The notes under the pieces: generated by a model
Databases searched by the model: none
What the model saw: the letters and a program-made list of their open reading frames with translations, nothing else
What the model was told of the DNA's origin: nothing
Program-made: the position numbers and the translations under genes
Shown: positions 36,301 to 45,300 of the stretch, in pieces
Layout of the letters: every line of letters begins with the position of its first letter
How positions within the stretch are numbered: the stretch's first letter is position 1
NCBI GenBank assembly: GCA_021464415.1
Contig: JAKCWG010000953.1
Coordinates: 372,001 to 436,000 of the forward strand
Direction of reading: 5' to 3'
DNA length: 64,000 bases
From: Lonicera japonica
Taxonomy: Eukaryota; Streptophyta; Magnoliopsida; Dipsacales; Caprifoliaceae

Positions 36301-39300
36301 AATCAGAAGAAGAAGAATCAAAAAAATCATGGCGAATATTCCCTAAAGCTGTCCAGTCAGGGCCCGTTGTTTCAGCAAAATCTACAACAAAATCATCTAG
36401 TGCAGATTGCGATAAAAAATTGTTCGAAGCACCCTGGTAAACGGCATCCAAGGTAGCCTGATCATAGGACCAATCCATTTCAGTCAGAGGAGCCCCATTT
36501 TCTACAAGATTTGTGGAAGTCGAAAGAATATTCTGTACACCCTCTTCCGACATAAGGAGCCTTAAAAAACCTCCGGCAATAGGTTCTGAAAGATTCACGG
36601 CAGTCGGAATAACATTTGGCACGTTATTTTCTACCGACGAAAAGAACCTCGAAGAACCTTCAGGAGGAGCAAATGAGCACAACGGGTTAACACAGGAAGA
36701 CCCCCCTCCTAATCAAGCCTCTAGTGCCGTCACCCGTGCTTGTAACTCTTCCACCTTCTGTTCAAAAGAAGCAAGGAGAGCAGTACAGCCTCTAATGGGA
36801 TTCTCAATCCTCGCCGTGGCTTCAAGAAGATACGAACTAATAGCCTCGAAAAGTCGATCTTCGGGGACACGTTGCAAAAAAGATGCAACATTCCTCACCC
36901 CGAAAACAGAGAAGATTGTGTGATAGTCCTCACTATCAATCACATCTGGAAAAATTCTAGCATAATCACAAGATAAAGGACATCTCTTGTGGCTATGAGC
37001 ACAAGCCACACATGGACGACCTGAAAAATATGGAGTGTTTGACATTATTTTTGTTTACTTTTGTAAGAAAAACTTATTACAAAAGAGAAAAATGGCGTTG
37101 GAGGAAAGGGATGGTGATGGAGGAAATGGATGGTAATGGAAGAAAGGGGTTGGGTCTCGAGGGAGAGGAAGACGAAGAAGGAGAGTGAGAGGGAGAGGGA
37201 GATGAAAAGGGGGAAGAAGATGAAGAGGAAGAAGGAAGAAGGGAAATGAAGAGAGAGAAGGAGCCTCCGACAGGCTTTCGGCCGAAAGAAAGGGGCCGAC
37301 AATAGAAAAAGAAAAGAAAAAAGTAAAGAGAAAAGAAAAGAAAAAAGAAAAGAGAAAAGAAAAGAGAAAAGAAAAAAGAAAAAGAAAAGAGAAAAGAAAA
37401 GAAAAAAAAAGAAAAAGAAAAAGAAAAAGAAAATATATATATATGTTGGAAAAGGCCCGAGTAGAATCAAATTATTTATGATCAAAATCTGGTCAGCTTT
37501 ACATATTAATGTTCCAAGCTCTACGACTTGTATCAAATGTCTAACGAGTTCTACACATTGATGTTTCGACATGTAGACCATTCTTAAGTTCATAAGTTTA
37601 ATACTAGTTGTAAGTAATTATATGTGTGTGCAATAGAATATTTTGTAATTTTTTATAATAAAAATATATAGTTTCAAATCCTGAATATCGTAAGTTAAAA
37701 TTTTCCCCTTAGCATTATTTTATAGCAATTTTAGTACAATATTTGATAATTTTGTGCAGTGTGCACATGCCAAAAATCCTAGACATGTTTATTATATAAT
37801 AAGTATATATACTAGTTTAGTGACATACTCTATATACATACGTGTAATATAATTCTTAGTAATTATTTACATTAAGAAGATGCATTTGGTACAGTGGTTA
37901 ATGAATGTGTTATTCATATCCTTCAATTAACATCATTTTGTAGCAATTTTCGATGCTACATTAACAATATAAATTATCTCTAAGGGTATATCATGTGATG
38001 CTATTAAGATTATAATTCTGTATTTTTATGCTAAAAGATATACAAATATTTTATTTTAGTTGCATTGGTGACTCTATGTGACCAAGTGCTACTATTTTGT
38101 TATAAATTAAATATACAGGCAAGACATAATTGCTTTACTTATCTATTTGAATTGTACAAGCTAAAAAGTTTTCGTGCTGTAGTATAACTAATGTTAAATT
38201 TAATTTTAGTATAATAATGAGTATTATAAAATAGCATTTATGAAAAACTATAATTACAAATTTAAAAAATATCCATTATGTACTTTGTTCCTAAAAAAAA
38301 TAATAATAAAATTATTAAGTTATTGAATATTAGTTATCAAAAGGTTTAATTGTCATGCTTTCAAAAATGAAAATAGTATAGTTAAAATATAATATAACGT
38401 ATAAAATTTTTAAAATAATAATTCATAAGAGTCAAAATAGAATTATTTCGAGAAAAATGGGATCCAGGTACAACACATAATTTTCATTCAAATTTCAAAA
38501 AAATTCATAAAAAGTTAAAAATAAAAAAATAATTTATTTAAGTTCAAAATTTTCTTTTTAAAATAAATTGGATTGAATTTTAAATTTTTTTCAAAAAGTT
38601 TACAAAACTATGGCGGGAACTTTAAAATAATTCAAAATTCACTTTTCAAGTGGGTGGGAGATTTGGTCAAAGGTTTGGAGAGAGAAGATGCAGATAGGTA
38701 CGGTTTTGCCACTGTAATGAGCAGTACCAAATAAGTACGGCCTTCATTTGTGCCAAAAGCGTTGCAAGAACTACCAAAATTTGGCACGGTAAACAACCGT
38801 GCCAAATTAGCGTGCTAGTTAGCGAGAAATGGTGTAGTGATTTAAGAATTCAATAAAATGAAACTAGATTGCATTAATAACCCAAATACTCAAAACATGA
38901 TCACTAACATGATCACTAAATTGTTCGATAATTAAAGCATCAAAAAGCATACCTAGACTAAATTGTTCCATAGAATGATAGAAAACAAAAGGGGAATATA
39001 AAAAGTGGCTTAGTTGCCTCATTCTTAGTTGATCTTGCAATGAAGAAACACTAGGAGTCTAGGAGTTGTAGCCATCTAAATCAATTATCAAGTATTAGAG
39101 ACTATAATTAAATCCAAGTGTCGGAGAGAGTGTCCGACACGTGGCCTCCAAGAGAGTGTCTGTGCTTCATAGGTTTTTTTTTTTTTTAAACATCGTCTAA
39201 CCTGTTTCAAGGTACTTATGAATCTAGTCCACCTGTAGTGGTTTCTCCTTTTATCCAAACTGTTTCATAGTTATGAATCTGTTTTGCCGACCTTGTGACT

Positions 39301-42300
39301 TTAGTTGTTAACAATATTTCCAGAATTCCAAACATGATGTGAAATGTGAATCATATCTTGTACTTGTGCAAATGCGGTAGTAAAAAAAAAGTGTCCTATC
39401 TTGTTTGGTGGTTCAGGAGTCAGGATAGCCTGGATTAACTCTGAAAATCCTATTAATCTATTATCTATTAAAACTGACACCAAGTGCTGCTGTGGGGAGT
39501 TTATTTCTCATAACCTCACCTTGAATCCTCATAGCCCCATTTTCCTCTCCTAGCTGATAACTTGCCCCATTTTACTCCTTCAATTTTGCTGAGGGTTCTG
39601 CTCCATTCTAGCATGGATATTGCTCATGGAATTTGTATTAGAATGTAACAACTGGGGAATGCATCAAACTCGATCCCTTTTTTTTTTAATGCCATATGGA
39701 GCTTTTTCCTTAATTAGAACAAATTCATAATACAATGGCATGGAAACTGAACTAATGAGGCTTGTACCTTTCTGATTCCAAGAAAAAAAATTCGTTCTTC
39801 AAAGTTGATAGGTGTAGTAGATCTAGGAAGCACGGACACATTGTTTGTGATGGAGTACCCAATTTGGACACAATGTGGGTATGTTGGCTTGTCAGACATG
39901 TTTGAATAATTTTGTAAGTTGGACATGACATGGGTACAGCTTGGACATGGCATGGATACATCCTAGACACTTCTGGGGCAAAAATCATAACTTTCCTATG
40001 TAATTTTATTTACAAAATAAAAGCAGGCTCAAAGCCGGGGGGGTGTTAATATGGCAAAAATTAATTTGCATTCAGATGTATTTTTCAGACATCAGGGGGG
40101 TTATTCCCTGAAGAAATTGTGGTTCCATTTGACGTTATTGGATTTCGAGCACGGGTGTGGACTAAGTCAATCAATGGACCTTCTCTCCTCCTCTCATTTT
40201 TCATCTCAATCATCTCTGTTCCGACGATGGTGACGGCCAACTCTGGCGAAGGTAAAAACACACACTTTCTCTCTAAAAATGGGTTCAAATATATTGGAAC
40301 AACCGGAGAATCAAAACACAAACTGGAAAACTTCGCCCTTATACTAGACCAGTGGTTGGAGGGGGGCGAGATAGAGGCTGCTTGATTAGGGTTTCACCCT
40401 CCATCATGGTGGCGCAAGACAGAGAAGGGGGAAGGAGATGAATATAGCTGATAGTAGAGGGACAAATTTAAAAATATGTATCCATTCAGAGGTTTTAATG
40501 ATATTCATAGGTGCTATTGGGTCTGAATGGTTGATACCCATATTAAGACATAAGATCTGAATTTTATTTTTTCTAAACAAACACACTTATACACATCTGA
40601 AGTCTAAATGATAGCCATTCAGACTTCGGATGGGGAAACAAACTTTAGTTGGTTTTATGTTTTGAGTAGGTTGATGAAGAGGGCCTATGAGTGTTGTCTG
40701 GCTAAAAGCTCAGAGTTAGGACATGAGAGCATCATTCTTACAACTTGCAATTTGCTAATGACACCACTTGTTTTGTTAGTGGGATATGAGGACAATGTCT
40801 TTAGTTTTAATGGATAATAGAGCTCTTTGGGAGGTTTTGGCCTCAATTAATATGGCTTAGAGCATTGTGGGGATTACTGTCAGATGGTGAATTTAGGGAG
40901 TATGTTGGGTTGTGTTGTTGAGGAGGGGCCCATTGAGTTATAACTGTGTACCCCTTTAATGGGGGTTAGGGGGCGGCGGTAATCCTTGTTCTATGGAATT
41001 CAAGGTGCTAATTATGGAGGTGGTTTATAATAGATTGGATGGATCGTATGGCGGTTTTTGTTGGTGAAAGACAGAAGAGAAAAGAAAAAAGAGGGGGGAG
41101 AGGGGGGGGGGAGTGGGTGTGACTTTGTCCTTGTGGTTAGACATTGAGTAGCATTCTGATTAATTTTTTTTTTCAATATTTTAAATTCAGAGAAAATTGT
41201 TAGAATTTGTAAGGAATCATTAGTGCGAGGGGAGTGGGGAGGGAAAAAAGGATTATTTAATTCACTAGGAGGTGATTTTGACGCTTAGAGAAAAAGATGG
41301 GACAATATATAAAAAATATGGCATTCTTAGGAAAGTGTTTGATCTTCACTTTGGTGGTTGATTGTAAAGGGTGGAGTATGAGATTTAAGATAATGGATGA
41401 GATCTCGCTTAGTATGCTAATGCCATTTTTTTTCTCGTATGAACAATTCAACACATTCCTAGTGAAAATTCAACACACTCGATATGAAAAATTGACTTAA
41501 TATACCAATGCCATTGGTTTCTCATAGCACTACCTGTCTGCTTCACACCTTCACATAACGCCTGCCAATTGTTTATTATTTAAGACGGTCCTAGATTTGG
41601 AAACAAATCTGAGGACTGTTTAACCCCCACCCCAAATTTTCTTCAGTTTGAGGCTCATTTCCCAAACTAGATGTATTTTTCTAATTTTTTATCACATAAT
41701 ATGTTGTTTCTTACATAGAAACTGATGGGTTAACAAACCCTATTCTTCTAATTGACTTGTTCCCAGTTAACATCAAATAGAGAATACAACTCTTTTCTCA
41801 CTGTTCGGACTTTTGATGTGACAAGTCACCTCCAAGTCAAAAGCACTACTCGCTTATTTTTTATTTTTGGGGTACTTGGTAATAAAACCTCTTAAAGAAC
41901 TTTATTGATATATTTTGTTTCTTTTTTCAGGTACTAATTACAACCAAAGTAATAACTCATTTGAGCCTGCTGACGATTTCGAACGACGGATTTTTGGTGA
42001 TATTAGTGGGAGCAGTGCAACTTCGAACTCCTTCTATCAAAACCTTGATAGGATTGAGAGTGCTCGTGGCAAATTCGATTTTGCTTCAAAATTCAATGTT
42101 CGAAACAGATCTGAGCCTTGGGACAGTCTAGATGAGACTTTCAATACACTGTCGGATGGGATGGATGAGAAACTGAAGAAAGCAGCCACTGATTTTGACA
42201 TTGATGTTGAAGAGATGGAGAAAGAAGATTTTGCTTTTAGACCAGATATGGAATTCCCATTTAAGGGGACTTATGAACTCAAGGTATGAAAAGATAAGAT

Positions 42301-45300
42301 AGCATTGTTGAGTATCTATTACTGTTAAGATAATAAGTGTGAGAGGAATGATAGTGTTTGTACGGTGCTTATAATCTTAGAAAGAATCAGACTAATAGCG
42401 GTAGGAAAATAATTAAGCAAGCCCAAATCATTCACAACAAATTCTAAGCTTGGTGCCTGAATAAATGAAGCAATGGTAACAGTAGAATTACCAATAACAA
42501 TAATGTGACCATGAAAGAATATAAAATAATGTATGAATACGAGGATTATGAAGACTGGGAGGTTGAGCCATGTAGTCTTGAAGAAAATCAAGTAAGAAAT
42601 CTCAAGGAGTTGCCTCAGTGGTAAGGGCATACTTGGGATTGTGTGGTTAGGCGCACAATCTCAGGTTCGATTCCCCGTTGTGTCAAGATTTTGGGGCCAC
42701 TGGGGCGTCTCTTGGTCGATAAGCGCCAGTGCCTCATGGGATTAGTTGGGGTGGAGCCCGGATACCCATGAATATTAAAAAAAAAAAAAAAAAAAAAAAT
42801 TCAGGTAAGAATGAATTTTGGACACCCAACTGTTTAATAATCTGACCATGTGTGATAGGCTGATAGCTAAAGAAAGAGTGGCATGAATCTTAGATGTTTT
42901 ATCAGCAGGGCGGAAAGTATCTGTATAGTCAATACCAGAATGCTATTTACATCCAGTTGAGATACTGTTAGGAACCATCTTTCCCCAAAGCTTAAGCTGC
43001 TAAGTAGTGGGCCAACAATGTTTATTAAGCTCTCTAATACTCCCCCTCACATACATCCCCCGCTCGTACGCGGAGAGACGAACGAAGGTGCACCTAGTGC
43101 ATATTGCACCAACATGGGGAGTAAATGCAAGCAGGATCACTTGAACCCGAGAGACCTTGCGAAACTTGACCTTTGATACTGTATTAGGTCACCATCTCAC
43201 ATTCTCACCTAAAAACTCAAGCTGTTAGGTAGTGGGCCAACAATGCATATCGCACTTTAAACACTTGCGAGCCAAGTTGCACTAAGTGCACAATCAATAG
43301 TTTAGGTTAATATCTAATAGTAATAGTTGCTGTTGAATTTTCTGTATTTTGTTTTTGTATGTTGTGTAAATGCTAATGCCTTACTTTTGAGCTTTCATCC
43401 TACCTTTGCTGTTGAACTTCTGGCTTGAACAGTGACCAAATTATGTTGGAACTTTCTTACATAGGTGTGCTGCATCGGCTTTGTAACAGTATTGAAATTA
43501 AATGCATCCTATAGTTGCTAATACTGTGGACAAAAATTCTCATGCTATTGGATAATATGGCTGAATTGCAGTTGTAGCTCCATAAGGAACTCGGAAAATG
43601 AAAAATAATGTGTTGGCTTTGATGAATGACCTCTTAAGATATTTCAGCTGTTGACAGAAGACTGAGGAAAATAAGGCTCATGTTTACCTCCCTCTAAAAT
43701 TCCGCAAAGTTACCTTTGGTACTCCGGATAATGGGTTGGATATGATAGAAATATAGAATAGGAATCTGCCATTATTCCAATCCTACTTTTAGAGCTATCC
43801 CTCCTAGATATAAGTCAGAATAGGATATCTTACTTAACTCAGGATTAATATTCAATGATGCTTCGTATTGCCTTTTATTCTATCTCTTATGCCATACAAA
43901 GAAAGGATATTTGGACTTTGCACCCCGCTGTTAACTAATTTTGTTAAGTTCCGTTAATAAACAAATGGGATATTTGGACTTTGCACCCCACATTTTGACC
44001 CTTATTTTGAGATTGCACCCCATTTGGAGTGCAAATTAACGGAACTTAATAATTAGTTAATAGTGGGGTGCAAAGTCAAACGACTCCAAATTAACGGAAC
44101 TTAATAATTAGTTAACAATGGGGTGCAAAGTCAAAGGAAAACATGGGGTGCAATCGCAAATTAGGGGTCAAAATGTGGGGTGCAAAGTTCAAATATCCCT
44201 ACAAAGAATCCCATATTTTGGGGGATAGGATAATTCAGTCATATGCTCTGTAATCTGTGCTACTTTTATTTTGGTTTGAGTGTGTTCCAGACGGAGAATA
44301 AGACTAGCATAGAGCATATTACCCAATTTGTACCTTTTTGTAAAATTTGTTTTAACCCTGAATCATTAACCTTTTTAATCAGTCTTTCTCCTGGTTTATA
44401 TTCTACTTCCTCTGGCCCATAATAACAGTCTCACCTTCCCTTTTCGGGATGTCTCAAATTAATATTCCCATTTGATAATAATCAATGTATCACAATAGAA
44501 AAATAAATTGTATTCTCAACCATTGATCATGTTGAAATTATTGTTTTCTTAGAAAGCACTAAAGTCGAAGCAAGACTATCAATTTGAGATGGGAGGGAGT
44601 ATGGTTTTACTTTTGAATACTAAAATAAGCTTGTATTTTTCTCATCTGTTACCCATGTGACTTTGGGCAGGATCTTGATCTTACAAAACCACCCATGCGC
44701 AAGCCTTTTAGATAGGAGTTTGATGTAATATCAGAGGAAGTTATGAAAAAAGCCGATTTCAGGGTGAGCATATCTACACACAATTAATTGCCAAAATCCT
44801 TTTTTCCCTTTTAATGTGAATTAGCGTGATTGGCTTTTAAGATTTGGTTCCTATATTAATGCAAATTTCCCCTGTTTTAACTAAATGTTGGCATTGGAAA
44901 CAAGGGTACAAAAAATTGATTATAAAACATGGGGGCTATGTAATTAGCTTTAAGCAAAGAGAGCATATAACTCTTAAAGCCTTTACAATATACTTATTGA
45001 TTATGAGCAACTGTTGCCTGTTATGCATTTGGTCTAATTGAAGCAAAGATGCATATCTAGTATCATTGACGGTAGTTATACCCCATTACTGATCAAGTTC
45101 CAATACCAATTAGACTACTCCCTCTATCCCAAATTGAGAGTTAACTCTTCCTGTTCAGGACATCCTAAATTAGCAGTCCACTTTCCTTTTTGGTACATAG
45201 TCAATAAACCAAGTTTCACAATAGTAAACAAGGCGCCATTGATTATGTTGAAATCAGTGTTATAAATATGAAAGTCACACATGGGATGGAGGCATTATAA

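Larger units (their letters stand above)
13099..38839. mobile_element. CACTA (En/Spm) DNA transposon, 25.7 kb with nested LTR element, target duplication ATT
   Basis: The left end starts CACTACACCAAAACTCGCTA and the right end, reversed, starts CACTACACCATTTCTCGCTA. The 3-bp target duplication ATT lies at 13096-13098 and 38840-38842; the inverted paralogue at 9961-9963 shows a single copy. Without the retrotransposon (13143-31444) and its duplicated target the element is about 7.4 kb. It carries a TNPA-like gene and a LOB-domain gene, both on the minus strand. No TNPD transposase was found, so it is probably non-autonomous or deleted. Confidence 0.93.
12975..39172. mobile_element. hAT-like non-autonomous element (about 0.46 kb) split by the CACTA element
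   Basis: The left end CTATGAAGCATAGAC and the right end, reversed, CTATGAAGCACAGAC form the terminal inverted repeat. Flanks are GGTTTTTT (12967-12974) and GGTTTTTT (39172-39179, the edge ambiguous by one base), consistent with an 8-bp hAT target duplication, though low-complexity. Only 12975-13098 and 38840-39172 belong to the element; the rest is the later CACTA insertion. Both halves match, inverted, the fragment at 9839-10087. Confidence 0.65.

Noticed and set aside
37045..37593. Minus-strand frame rich in Phe, Leu and Ser, looking like a membrane protein
   Set aside because: It is a translation of a pure pyrimidine tract (reverse of the GAAAA repeat).
40051..40385. Overlapping frames in bS18m intron 1
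   Set aside because: Short, on both strands, without recognisable domains or splice support.
42601..42680. tRNA-like gene
   Set aside because: It has A and B boxes but no cloverleaf; the poly(A) tail and target duplication show a SINE.
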